The notes below the pieces were generated by a model. It saw only the letters and a list, made by a program, of their open reading frames with translations. It ran no database searches and was not told the DNA's origin. A DNA stretch of 20,801 bases from Bacillota bacterium (GTDB taxonomy: Bacteria; Bacillota; Bacilli; Alicyclobacillales; SLC66): the NCBI GenBank assembly GCA_021821225.1, contig JAKACR010000019.1, forward strand, positions 1 through 20,801, written 5' to 3'. Of the stretch, positions 8,313 through 16,421 are shown one piece after another. Each line of letters opens with the position of its first letter. Within the stretch, counting starts at the first letter, position 1. Position numbers and translations under genes: made by a program.

Positions 8313-9848
8313 ATGCGAGAAATGGAGTTTGACATCGCAGCGTGGTTAAGCCGACTGCGGACGTATTATCAGGGTCTTGATCTCCGAAGACGCAGAAACT
8401 GGCTTTTGATCATTGTTTTTTTTATCCTGACGGTGGCCGTGTTGTCGATTGCGCTTCTCAATCCGAGGTATCAGATGGTGTTTTCCAACCTCGGTACGAA
8501 ATCGGCAGGCCAGATCGCACAGAAGCTTGGCAGCATGAAGATACCCTATCGCTTACAGGGAAACAACATTCTGGTGCCAGCCCAGGACGCCAACAAGGTG
8601 CGCATAGACATGGCCATGGTCGGCCTGCCGTCAAGCGGATACGTGGATTACTCTCAGATATTCCAACAGGGGAATATATTCGGTCTGTCCAGTCAGGAAT
8701 TGAATCTTCAGACGCAGAGTATTCTGCAGGACCGGATTGCCCAGGCGATTGATTCCATCAACGGTGTGAACAGCGCGGTGGTCAACATCGTCCCCGCGCA
8801 GACGCAGACCTTCCTGGATCCGGGCGTCGATCTTGGCGCAAAGGCCTCCGTGGTGCTGGACATCGCACCGGGCACCGCGCTGCTGCCGGGACAGGTGACC
8901 GGGATTCAGGAATTGGTCGCGCACTCGGTCTCCGGCCTGTCGGCCGCCAGCGTCAGCGTCGTGGACCAGTATGGCAACGATCTTTCGTCGATCAGCGCGG
9001 CCGGAGCCGCCTCCACGCTTTCCGGAGGCATCCAGCAGGAACTCGCCGTGCGCCAGCAGTTGGCGGCCAGCGTTCGGCAGGAACTGGATGCGAGTCTGCA
9101 ATCTTTCGTCGGGCAGGGGAACGTGTCGGTCGTAGTCAATCCGATCGTCTCATTCAACCAGGTGCAGCGTCAGCAGCATCAGGTGACCGCAGGCCCGGCG
9201 CTGTCCGCACAGGCATCCTCCTCGTCGGCCGCGGGCGTGAACGGAACGGGCGGCGTCGTGGGGCAGGCGGGAAAGAATCCCAATCTGCCCGCATATGCGC
9301 CGGCCGGGACAAACGGCGGCACCAGCGCCAACCGTTCAAGCACGACGAATTATGACAACAATTACGTGAACACGGTTACGACATACGCTCCCATGCAACT
9401 CGCCGGTTTCTCCGTCAGCGTGCTGCTCAACACGAAGGCGGTCCGTCTGACGCCGGCGCTGACCAAACAGATCCACGCCTACATCCAGGCGGCGGTCAGT
9501 CAGGGTGGAGCGGGCGTGAATGCTGCGTCGATTTCCATATTGGGCGTGCCTTTCGCGGCGACCGCAGGCAATCTGGCTATGCCGTCAGGCTTCGGCATAT
9601 CGCCCTATGTCTACGGCGGCGTTGGCGGCGCCGCGTTGCTTGCGGGGGGCTTGCTGCTCTACGCGATGCGCTCGCGCCGGCGGAATCGCGCAACCGAGGA
9701 GGCGCTCGATTCCCTGTCGATGGCGAGTCTGTCCGGACCCGCACCTGAACCGCTCGAATTGTCCATTGCGCGCAAGTTGCAGGAATTGGCGCAGAGGCGG
9801 CCTGAGGCGTTCGCGTCATTACTGCGCTCATGGCTTGAGGACGAATGA
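8313..9848 (+). CDS. fliF: flagellar MS-ring protein FliF
   Basis: Membrane protein whose copies build the MS ring that supports the rod and the export gate. Two membrane segments are visible, at about residues 29-50 and 432-452. The periplasmic part between them contains N-P-R-Y-Q-M-V-F-S-N-L and the Y-V-D-Y-S-Q-I-F-Q-Q-G segment of the YscJ/FliF family, and a Ser/Gly/Asn-rich linker near 300-350. The cytoplasmic tail ends with a helix-rich acidic segment (R-S-W-L-E-D-E) that in this family binds FliG. ATG 8313 is chosen because AGGCGG (8300-8305) lies 7 bases upstream, giving 511 aa. GTG 8310 and ATG 8322 are close alternatives. Confidence 0.96.
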   Translation: MREMEFDIAAWLSRLRTYYQGLDLRRRRNWLLIIVFFILTVAVLSIALLNPRYQMVFSNLGTKSAGQIAQKLGSMKIPYRLQGNNILVPAQDANKVRIDMAMVGLPSSGYVDYSQIFQQGNIFGLSSQELNLQTQSILQDRIAQAIDSINGVNSAVVNIVPAQTQTFLDPGVDLGAKASVVLDIAPGTALLPGQVTGIQELVAHSVSGLSAASVSVVDQYGNDLSSISAAGAASTLSGGIQQELAVRQQLAASVRQELDASLQSFVGQGNVSVVVNPIVSFNQVQRQQHQVTAGPALSAQASSSSAAGVNGTGGVVGQAGKNPNLPAYAPAGTNGGTSANRSSTTNYDNNYVNTVTTYAPMQLAGFSVSVLLNTKAVRLTPALTKQIHAYIQAAVSQGGAGVNAASISILGVPFAATAGNLAMPSGFGISPYVYGGVGGAALLAGGLLLYAMRSRRRNRATEEALDSLSMASLSGPAPEPLELSIARKLQELAQRRPEAFASLLRSWLEDE

Positions 9849-9867
9849 TTCTGGGTGGTGATGGGTT

Positions 9868-10878
9868 GTGAGACAGAACGCGCCGTACTCGAATCGACAG
9901 AAGGCCGCGATTCTGTTGATTGCGCTCGGTCCCGAAGCGGCGGCTGGCGTATACCGCCACCTGAAAGACGAGGAGATCGAGCAGTTGACACTGGAGATTG
10001 CGGGCATGCGCAGAGTGGAGAGCGTGGAGAGGATCGCCATTTTGGAAGAGTTTCATGAATTGGCTGTTGCCGAAGAGTACATTTCACAAGGCGGAATCGA
10101 CTACGCGAGAGAGGTTCTGCAAAAAGCGGTCGGCGCGGAGCGGGCGCTCACGATCATAGAGCGGCTCACCGCATCGCTCCAGGTGCGTCCGTTTGAGTCC
10201 GCCCGCCGCGCCCATCCCGCGCAACTTCTGAATTTCCTGCAAAACGAGAGCCCGCAGACGATGGCTCTGGTGCTGGCGTATCTTGATCCAAAGCCCGCCG
10301 CGGCCATCCTGTCCGAGTTGCCCCAGCAGGTGCGTTATGAAGTGGCGCGCCGCATCGCGAATATGGATGCGATCAGTCCGGAGATCGTGAGCGCGGTGGA
10401 CAGGGCTCTGGAAAACAAGCTGTCGACGGGTATCGCGGTGGACTCTGCGGCGGTCGGCGGCATCGATGCTATCGTAAAAATATTGAACGGCGTCGACCGA
10501 GCGACGGAACGAAGCATCCTCGAAGGGCTGGAACTGAGCAATCCGGACCTGGCGGAAGAGGTCAAAAAGCGCCTCTTCGTCTTTGAGGACATCGTTTTGC
10601 TGGACAGTCGTTCAATCCAGCGCATTATTCGCGATGTGGATCAAAATGATCTCCAACTGGCTCTGCGGACGGCCGGCGATGAAGTGAAAACCGTCATTTT
10701 CCAGAACATGTCCAAACGTATGGTGGAGACGTTCCAGCAAGACATGGAGTTTGCGGGCCCGGTGCGGCTGCGCGACGTAGAAGAAGCGCAACAGCGCATC
10801 GTGGCCCAGATACGCCGTCTGGAGGAGATGGGCGATATCGTGATCGCGCGGGGAGGAGGAGACGACATCCTTGTCTAG
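9868..10878 (+). CDS. fliG: flagellar motor switch protein FliG
   Basis: C-ring protein that couples stator force to rotor rotation and binds FliF and FliM. At 336 aa it aligns along its whole length with the family (N-terminal R-Q-K-A-A-I-L-L-I-A-L-G; C-terminal R-G-G-G-D-D-I-L-V). The torque helix at about 281-303 carries Arg284, Asp292 and Arg300, matching E. coli R281, D289 and R297, but Gln291 replaces the acidic residue at D288. The middle-domain EHPQ motif reads E-S-P-Q (127-130). The GTG start follows GGTGGTGAT within 10 bases. Its last 8 bases overlap fliH. Confidence 0.97.
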   Translation: MRQNAPYSNRQKAAILLIALGPEAAAGVYRHLKDEEIEQLTLEIAGMRRVESVERIAILEEFHELAVAEEYISQGGIDYAREVLQKAVGAERALTIIERLTASLQVRPFESARRAHPAQLLNFLQNESPQTMALVLAYLDPKPAAAILSELPQQVRYEVARRIANMDAISPEIVSAVDRALENKLSTGIAVDSAAVGGIDAIVKILNGVDRATERSILEGLELSNPDLAEEVKKRLFVFEDIVLLDSRSIQRIIRDVDQNDLQLALRTAGDEVKTVIFQNMSKRMVETFQQDMEFAGPVRLRDVEEAQQRIVAQIRRLEEMGDIVIARGGGDDILV

Positions 10879-11668
10879 GATCGTTCATTCTGATCTCGCT
10901 GTCCTGCCTTTGCGCAAGATCGGGATCCCGGCGGAGTTTGCGGCGGAATCCGCGATCGGTCGCCTGGAGGACGCCATCTTGGCCAAACGGGCCGAGTGGG
11001 CGAGACTGGCGGAAGAAGTTGCCGCCAAACGCGCCGAGTTGGACGGGTTGCACAAACAGTTGGCCGATCTGATCGACGATGCGGAGCTAAAAGCCCGCGC
11101 TTTGCTGGAGGGCGCCAACCGCGAAGCGGATCAAATCCGGGAAGCGGCCGCGGCGTTGGGAAGAGCGGACGGTTTTCGCACGGGCTTCGTGGAAGCGCAG
11201 GTCGCCCAGGAGGATCTGGTGGCGCGGGCGCGGACGGCGGTTGTGCTTGCGGAACAAGAGCGTGTTGCGCGCGTCAAGTCGGCGGAGGAGTGGATCGCAA
11301 AACTTGCCGTCATGATCGCGCGGCGTCTTCTCGAACGGGAACTGCAGGTGGATGCGAATTATGTCCCGCGTCTGGTCGGCGAGCTGTTGTTGGAAGTCGA
11401 TCAGTCCAGGCGGGTGGAGATTCGCGTTGCGGTCGGCGATTTTGCCCTGACGCTCGGCGAGCGTGAGGCGTTTGAGCGGATTCTCGGAGATCAGGCGGAG
11501 TGCATGATCAGTCCGGACCGGGCGCTCGAACAGGGTGATGTCGTCATCGCGACAGAATACGGGACGGTCGACGGGCGCCTGAAAACCCGTTTTGAGCTGG
11601 TGCGCCAGACCTTGGTCCAGGTCGCCAGGAGGTGGGAGCGCGATGGAACCACTCTTGGAGAAATATGA
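10871..11668 (+). CDS. fliH: flagellar export apparatus protein FliH
   Basis: Regulator and peripheral-stalk subunit of the flagellar export ATPase, binding FliI and the C ring. At 265 aa it has the expected layout: a short N-terminal segment, a long Ala/Glu/Arg-rich coiled coil (about 35-140) containing A-E-L-K-A-R-A-L-L-E-G-A, and a C-terminal domain with A-V-M-I-A-R-R-L-L-E-R-E-L and E-Q-G-D-V-V-I-A-T-E-Y-G-T-V-D. The TTG start lies inside the fliG end, with GGAGGAGGAGA about 8 bases upstream. The 3' end overlaps fliI by 26 bases. FliH proteins diverge, so the call also rests on gene order. Confidence 0.92.
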   Translation: MSRIVHSDLAVLPLRKIGIPAEFAAESAIGRLEDAILAKRAEWARLAEEVAAKRAELDGLHKQLADLIDDAELKARALLEGANREADQIREAAAALGRADGFRTGFVEAQVAQEDLVARARTAVVLAEQERVARVKSAEEWIAKLAVMIARRLLERELQVDANYVPRLVGELLLEVDQSRRVEIRVAVGDFALTLGEREAFERILGDQAECMISPDRALEQGDVVIATEYGTVDGRLKTRFELVRQTLVQVARRWERDGTTLGEI

Positions 11669-12965
11669 TGAGGCGTTGCGCAAGGCGCGTCTGCACAAGC
11701 GGTACGGGCGCGTCGAAAAGGTGGTCGGATTGACGATCGAGTCGCGCGGCCCGGCGGCGCACGTCGGTGACATCTGCCGCATCCATTCTGATGACGGCCG
11801 GGTCTCCCCCTGCGAGGTGGTGGGATTTCGCGAGGATACGGTTCTCCTGATGCCGCTCGGTTTTGTCGACGGACTCGCGCCCGGCAGCAAGGTGGAGGCC
11901 GTGGGGGATTCCTTCTCCATAGGCGTCGGAGAAAACCTCATGGGGCGCGTGCTGAACGGACTGGGCGAACCGATCGACGGCCGCGCTCTGCCTGTTCGCA
12001 ACAAGGTACGCGTACACCGCGATCCGCCCTCGCCGCTTGTGCGATCGCGCATCACGGAGCGGATGGCGACGGGAGTGCGCGTGATCGACGGGCTGCTGAC
12101 GCTTGGACGCGGCCAGCGGATCGGGCTGTTTGCGGGCAGTGGCGTGGGAAAGAGCACCCTGCTTGGCATGATCGCCCGCGGCAGCGAGGCGGACGTCAAT
12201 GTGATCGCGCTCATCGGAGAGCGCGGGCGCGAGGTGCGCGAATTGATCGAAAGGGACCTCGGAACGGCGCGGGATCAGTCGGTGGTGGTGGTCGCAACGT
12301 CTGACCAGCCTGCGCTCGTGCGCGTGAAAGGCGCGTTTGTCGCGACGGCCATCGCGGAGTATTTTCGCGACCAGGGGCTCCACGTGACGCTCATGATGGA
12401 TTCTGTGACGCGCTTTGCCATGGCCCAGCGGGAGTTGGGACTCGCAATCGGCGAACCGCCGACGGCGAGGGGGTACACGCCCTCCGTGTTCGCGTTGCTC
12501 CCCAGGTTGCTCGAACGGGCGGGCTGTGCGCAGACCGGGTCCATCACGGGAATTTACACGGTCCTCGTTGACGGTGACGACCTACAGGAGCCGATTGCCG
12601 ACGCGGTGCGCGGAATCCTTGACGGGCACATTGTCCTCAGCCGGGAACTCGCCAACCGGGCGCATTTTCCGGCAATCGATCCGCTTCACAGCGTGAGCCG
12701 CGTCATGCCGGACATCGTGACAGAGGAACATCAGAGTGCGGCCCGGCGGGTGCAACAGTGGCTGGCGGCAAAGCGCGAGGTGGAGGACCTGCTGCGGATC
12801 GGCGCCTATCAGAGCGGTTCGGATCCCGTCGTGGACGGAGCCCTGGCTGTCGAGACCGAACTGCTCGATTTTTTGCGCCAGACTGTGGCCGAATGCACAG
12901 ACTTTTCTGATACGATCGGGCGGATGCTCGTCATGACAGAAGGGGGTGTGCAGCGTGATCAGTGA
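11643..12965 (+). CDS. fliI: flagellum-specific ATP synthase FliI
   Basis: Export ATPase that energises unfolding and delivery of flagellar substrates, homologous to F1 beta. It has 440 aa. Walker A is A-G-S-G-V-G-K-S-T (164-172), followed by I-G-E-R-G-R-E-V-R-E-L. Walker B is L-M-M-D (250-253) with S-V-T-R-F-A-M-A-Q-R-E. The segment G-E-P-P-T-A-R-G-Y-T-P-S-V-F is typical of FliI/SctN ATPases. ATG 11643 has a textbook AGGAGGTG (11627-11634) 8 bases upstream; the longer frame from 11592 adds 17 unrelated residues. It overlaps both fliH (26 bases) and fliJ (11 bases), indicating tight coupling. Confidence 0.97.
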   Translation: MEPLLEKYDEALRKARLHKRYGRVEKVVGLTIESRGPAAHVGDICRIHSDDGRVSPCEVVGFREDTVLLMPLGFVDGLAPGSKVEAVGDSFSIGVGENLMGRVLNGLGEPIDGRALPVRNKVRVHRDPPSPLVRSRITERMATGVRVIDGLLTLGRGQRIGLFAGSGVGKSTLLGMIARGSEADVNVIALIGERGREVRELIERDLGTARDQSVVVVATSDQPALVRVKGAFVATAIAEYFRDQGLHVTLMMDSVTRFAMAQRELGLAIGEPPTARGYTPSVFALLPRLLERAGCAQTGSITGIYTVLVDGDDLQEPIADAVRGILDGHIVLSRELANRAHFPAIDPLHSVSRVMPDIVTEEHQSAARRVQQWLAAKREVEDLLRIGAYQSGSDPVVDGALAVETELLDFLRQTVAECTDFSDTIGRMLVMTEGGVQRDQ

Positions 12966-13449
12966 GTTTCGCGTGCGCCGCTTACGCCAATTGTATGAAC
13001 GGTTACTGGATCAGGCGCGATTTCGGCAGCAACGCGCGGTGGCCGCGTTGGACGGGGAACGGGCGATGCTCATTTCCCTGAGCGAGGAGGCTGTCACCAT
13101 GGAAGGCGACGATCTGTCAGGCAGCGCGACGATCGCCGATTTTGCGCAGCGGCGCGCGCATGCGGCGCGCCTGTGGGAGCGCATCGACCGCCAGAAACAG
13201 GTGGTCGCCGAACGGGAAGAGGATTTGGAGCAACAGCGGTCCCGGACACTGTTCGTCTATCGGGAACTCGCCGGTTGGGAGGCCCTGGAGCGCAGCATCG
13301 GCCTGAACGCCCGCCGTCAAGCCGAGAGAATGGATGTGCGCGAAGGAGATGATGCCGCGATTGTGCGCTATGCCCGGACTGTGCGAGAAGGCCGGTCCGG
13401 TGCGACTGCGCGGCGCTTCGTCCATGTTGTCGCCGGGAGGCGACCCTGA
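12955..13449 (+). CDS. fliJ: flagellar export chaperone FliJ
   Basis: Coiled-coil stalk protein that inserts into the FliI hexamer and links it to the export gate. It has 164 aa, mostly charged helix with no membrane segment: R-V-R-R-L-R-Q-L-Y-E-R-L-L-D-Q-A-R at the N-terminus and many Arg, Gln and Glu residues throughout. GTG 12955 is preferred because AGGGGGTG (12941-12948) is 6 bases upstream; GTG 12946 lies inside that site. The stop overlaps the next ATG in a TGATG arrangement. Sequence identity is weak in this family, so gene order is important evidence. Confidence 0.88.
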   Translation: MISEFRVRRLRQLYERLLDQARFRQQRAVAALDGERAMLISLSEEAVTMEGDDLSGSATIADFAQRRAHAARLWERIDRQKQVVAEREEDLEQQRSRTLFVYRELAGWEALERSIGLNARRQAERMDVREGDDAAIVRYARTVREGRSGATARRFVHVVAGRRP

Positions 13450-14036
13450 TGGCCAGAAGGCAGAAGGATGGGCAGGCGGAACGGGTTCACCCGCTCGCGT
13501 GGATTTTTTATACCATACTGTTGCCTTTATTGTTTACCGTCGTTATGATCGGCGTCGCCCTGCAGATCTTCGGCTACAACGTGACGGGGGCGCTCGACGG
13601 CTATGCGGCGTCGCTGCCCGTCGTGGGCCGCCTGTTTTCTCCGGCGCGGGCCACGCAAAGCGCGCGGCCGCATCACGCGAATGTCTGGAAGGTGACCGCA
13701 GGGCGCGACGCGATCGCCCTGCGGTCGGCGCATCGCCAACTGGTCCAGTTGCAGGCTGAACTGGCGCGCGAAAAGACGGCGTCCGGCCGTTATTCACAAC
13801 AACTGACGGCGGTGCGCGCGCAGTTGAAAGCATTGCAGGCAAAGCGCGCGGCCGCGGCCAAGGAAGGTCAGGTACTGGCGAATATGACGGCCAGTCAGGC
13901 GGCGCTCATCCTGATGCAGCAACCGATTGCCGCGCAGGTGCCGATTTTGCAGGCGATGAGCACTACTGACCAGGCGTCTCTGCTGGCGGCGCTGCCGCCA
14001 AAAACGGCGGCTCGCCTTTTGCAGGCGGGCGGGTGA
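13449..14036 (+). CDS. MotE/YlxF-like membrane protein (flagellar operon)
   Basis: A 195-aa protein with one N-terminal membrane segment (about 16-42, L-A-W-I-F-Y-T-I-L-L-P-L-L), a coiled coil (about 95-140) and a C-terminal segment (L-A-N-M-T-A-S-Q-A-A-L-I-L, then L-A-A-L-P-P-K-T-A-A-R-L-L) resembling the MgtE intracellular N domain. This layout and its place between fliJ and fliK match B. subtilis YlxF and the MotE chaperone known from Alphaproteobacteria. A chaperone or motor-assembly role is inferred only. The ATG has GGGAGG about 7 bases upstream and overlaps the fliJ stop. Confidence 0.78.
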   Translation: MARRQKDGQAERVHPLAWIFYTILLPLLFTVVMIGVALQIFGYNVTGALDGYAASLPVVGRLFSPARATQSARPHHANVWKVTAGRDAIALRSAHRQLVQLQAELAREKTASGRYSQQLTAVRAQLKALQAKRAAAAKEGQVLANMTASQAALILMQQPIAAQVPILQAMSTTDQASLLAALPPKTAARLLQAGG

Positions 14037-14052
14037 ACTGTTCAGCAGGACC

Positions 14053-14079
14053 GCCGCCGCAGTGTGCGACCGCGGCGGC
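14053..14079 (+). other. strong GC hairpin in the motE-like/fliK spacer
   Basis: GCCGCCGC (14053-14060) pairs perfectly with GCGGCGGC (14072-14079) around an 11-base loop. No U-tract follows. The flanks carry a direct copy of TCAGCAGG. It lies early in the 140-base leader of fliK and is followed by two strong Shine-Dalgarno sequences (14129-14139 and 14161-14170). Confidence 0.5.
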
Positions 14080-14176
14080 TCAGCAGGGGATGCCGTTTGG
14101 ATCGGTCGCGGACGTGGCGCGGGGCCGGAAGGAGGTGATGCAAGCCGGAGATTTCAGTGCGGAAGGAGGGCTTTGG

Positions 14177-15907
14177 GTGACTGGTTGGTGTACCAATCCT
14201 GGTTTTTTCGGGAATGTTTCGACGCAAAACGCGCGAGCTGCCGGCGGTTCCTCTCCAGGAAAAACGCGGGTGGGTTCCGCCGCGAGCGGACAGCCGTTTC
14301 GAGAGCGATTGCGCCGCCAGATTGCGCGAACCGGAGGCAGTGCGAACGGGAACGGGGATCACGCGAAAGCGGCGGTCCCGGCACGGTCGGGCGCCCGCGC
14401 TGTGCGGAGCGCCCGCAGGCAGGGCATCCATCGCCCGGCGGGCAAGTGGGCTGTGGTGCGGAAAACGGCCGGGGGAGATAAGCAAAAACAAGCGGCGCAA
14501 TCTCTGCCCGCGCCGGGGGGGATTGGCTCCAGCGCAATTTACGCGGTGTCGCATGGCCAGCGCGCGGCGGCGTGCATGGTGCGGGCGCATCGTCCGATGG
14601 GCGATGCGCCCGGGGGGAAAATGATCGAAGCCGCGGTTGCGCGGCGATTGCTGTCCGCACAGCGGGGTCCGGTTGTTTTGCGCGCCGCACCGGGCCGCGC
14701 CGGACGACAGGACAAGCTGCCTGGGCACGGAGGCGCATTTTCGCCCTATGGAGCCGCCCATCTGCTCCCAACGGGTCCGCAGGCGACAAGGCCGACAGCC
14801 GACGGTTCTGCGCCGCACAGTCCTGCGCAGGCGGCGAATCCTGCCCCGAGTTTGTCTTCTGCATCGCTGACTGTGAACTCTGTAAACGCGCTATCGCGCC
14901 GCGTCTCCCGTCGCCTGGCGCCGTCTCCCGCCGTCCAGACGATCCAGACAGCGGCGGCGCAAGGGGCTGTTCTCTTGCGCCAAGCCGTCGTGCCGCCGCA
15001 GGTGACGCATGTCTCGCGCGCTCCGGCAGGCCGGCGGGTGGCCAGCACTGTAGGTTGGGTCGCCGCGGCAGCGCAGTTGGAGGCGGCGCCGCTTGGCGCA
15101 GAGCCATCCAACGCGGCGCCGTCTCCCAGCCTGACCGGTGCTGCGAGTGTATGGGGCCTGCGCGGCGCAAGGTCGGTCGCGCGCATTTCGTATTCGGCGC
15201 GCGCGTCTCGTCCGTCGTTGGGCGCGCGTACGTTGCTATCCGGCGCCGCATGGTCCGCACAGGCCGGGCGTGGGAAAGGCGCACTTGGCTCCCGTCGCTT
15301 CGGATTTTCCGTGAGGCGGGGAGCCGGATTTGCCGTCAAACGGAACGGCGTGCATCGACCGGCCGGCCGACAGTCGGACAGTCCGATCTTCCTGCCTGCG
15401 ACAGGCCAGGGGGCACAGGCGGCAGGACGGGCGCCGGCAGTCCAGACAACGCAGGGCGCCTCCACGCCGCCGCCGGCGATTTTTGCGGACCGGGTTGCAG
15501 ATAGCACGGTCCAGGTGTTGATGAGCCAAGTGAAACAGCTTGGCGTTACGGGTTCGTCCACCATGACCGTCACACTGATCCCGGGCAGCCTGGGCAAGCT
15601 GCGTTTCACGGTGGCGGCAAACCAAAACGGCGCTCTGGCGGTATCAATTCAGGCGGACACTGTTTTGGCGCAACACCTCCTGCGGCAGCATGTAGGCGAG
15701 CTGCGCAGCCAGTTGTCCGGGCAGGGCTACCGGGAGGTGAGCGTCGACATCGGTGCCGGGAGCGGGTCAAACGGCGCACCCGCGAACTGGAGCGGACGCA
15801 GCGCCGCGCACCAGCGCAGAATGTCCCCGCCGGTCGTTCATGCCGGCCTGACGGCGGGCGCGTACCACGATGCGGCCGCGAGAGAAGGATTTTTTGCGGA
15901 AGCGTAA
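14177..15907 (+). CDS. fliK: flagellar hook-length control protein FliK
   Basis: Exported ruler that measures hook length and switches the export gate to late substrates. The C-terminal Flg_hook domain is clear at about residues 435-530: T-M-T-V-T-L-I-P-G-S-L-G-K-L-R-F-T-V, then L-R-S-Q-L-S-G-Q-G-Y. The rest is long, disordered-looking and unusually rich in Arg, Ala, Gly and Pro, as expected of a variable ruler but strongly basic. GTG 14177 is chosen because GGAAGGAGGG (14161-14170) lies 6 bases upstream, giving 576 aa. The frame stays open back to GTG 14033, but those residues resemble nothing and contain the hairpin and both ribosome binding sites. Confidence 0.9.
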   Translation: MTGWCTNPGFFGNVSTQNARAAGGSSPGKTRVGSAASGQPFRERLRRQIARTGGSANGNGDHAKAAVPARSGARAVRSARRQGIHRPAGKWAVVRKTAGGDKQKQAAQSLPAPGGIGSSAIYAVSHGQRAAACMVRAHRPMGDAPGGKMIEAAVARRLLSAQRGPVVLRAAPGRAGRQDKLPGHGGAFSPYGAAHLLPTGPQATRPTADGSAPHSPAQAANPAPSLSSASLTVNSVNALSRRVSRRLAPSPAVQTIQTAAAQGAVLLRQAVVPPQVTHVSRAPAGRRVASTVGWVAAAAQLEAAPLGAEPSNAAPSPSLTGAASVWGLRGARSVARISYSARASRPSLGARTLLSGAAWSAQAGRGKGALGSRRFGFSVRRGAGFAVKRNGVHRPAGRQSDSPIFLPATGQGAQAAGRAPAVQTTQGASTPPPAIFADRVADSTVQVLMSQVKQLGVTGSSTMTVTLIPGSLGKLRFTVAANQNGALAVSIQADTVLAQHLLRQHVGELRSQLSGQGYREVSVDIGAGSGSNGAPANWSGRSAAHQRRMSPPVVHAGLTAGAYHDAAAREGFFAEA

Positions 15908-15915
15908 ATTTTTAA

Positions 15916-15934
15916 GGGATCCGGTTGTGATCCC
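15916..15934 (+). other. hairpin abutting the flgD ribosome binding site
   Basis: GGGATC (15916-15921) pairs perfectly with GATCCC (15929-15934) around a seven-base loop. The flgD Shine-Dalgarno sequence GGGAGGAGG begins at the very next base (15935). The nearby T-run precedes rather than follows the stem, so this is not a forward terminator. A role in flgD translation or mRNA stability is possible. Confidence 0.45.
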
Positions 15935-15952
15935 GGGAGGAGGCAGTCGAAT

Positions 15953-16408
15953 ATGACGAGCGTGACAGGGACGGGGTCCGCGCTGGCGGGGTCCAACGCG
16001 AACCTCACGGCGGGATCCGCCGCAAGCCTTACGGCGCTGAACCCCGGCGGACAATTGGGAGAGAACTCCTTTTTGCAGTTGCTGGTGACGCAACTGAAAT
16101 ACCAGAATCCGCTGCAGCCGCAGAGCAATTCCCAGTTTATCGCCCAGCTCGCCCAGTTCACATCGCTTGAGCAGATGACGAATGTCGCGACACAAGAAGC
16201 GAAGGCGGTTTCCGCCACGCAACAGCTCGCGGCCACATCGCAATTGGGCGCCGCCTTCAGCCTGCTGGGCGATACGGTCACCGTCGCGTCTTCTGGGCAG
16301 AGTGTCACTGGCGCAGTGACATCCGTGGCCAACCAGCAAGGCAGTGTCACGGTCACCATCAACGGACAGGCTTATCCGTTTAGCGCGATCGCGTCGGTGG
16401 CCAGGTAG
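15953..16408 (+). CDS. flgD: flagellar hook assembly (cap) protein FlgD
   Basis: Scaffold that caps the growing hook so that FlgE subunits can polymerise. It has 151 aa, similar to the short FlgD of B. subtilis (about 140) and lacking the large C-terminal domain of enteric FlgD. The diagnostic motif F-L-Q-L-L-V-T-Q-L-K-Y-Q-N-P-L-Q-P is at about residues 40-56, followed by F-I-A-Q-L-A-Q-F-T-S-L-E-Q-M. ATG 15953 is preceded by GGGAGGAGG. The N-terminal 35 residues are Ser/Ala/Gly-rich and probably flexible. Confidence 0.95.
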   Translation: MTSVTGTGSALAGSNANLTAGSAASLTALNPGGQLGENSFLQLLVTQLKYQNPLQPQSNSQFIAQLAQFTSLEQMTNVATQEAKAVSATQQLAATSQLGAAFSLLGDTVTVASSGQSVTGAVTSVANQQGSVTVTINGQAYPFSAIASVAR

Positions 16409-16421
16409 CCGGAGGCGCGTG

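Noticed and set aside
11087..12214. 375-aa minus-strand frame across fliH/fliI
   Set aside because: Antisense shadow of two well-identified genes, with no family resemblance.
14033..14176. fliK start at GTG 14033 overlapping the preceding stop
   Set aside because: The ribosome binding site is weak and the extra 48 residues match nothing, while GTG 14177 has a strong, well-spaced site.
14154..15609. Long alternative frames on both strands within fliK (376 aa and 287 aa minus, 310 aa plus)
   Set aside because: GC-rich low-complexity DNA leaves several frames open; only the annotated frame ends in a recognisable Flg_hook domain.
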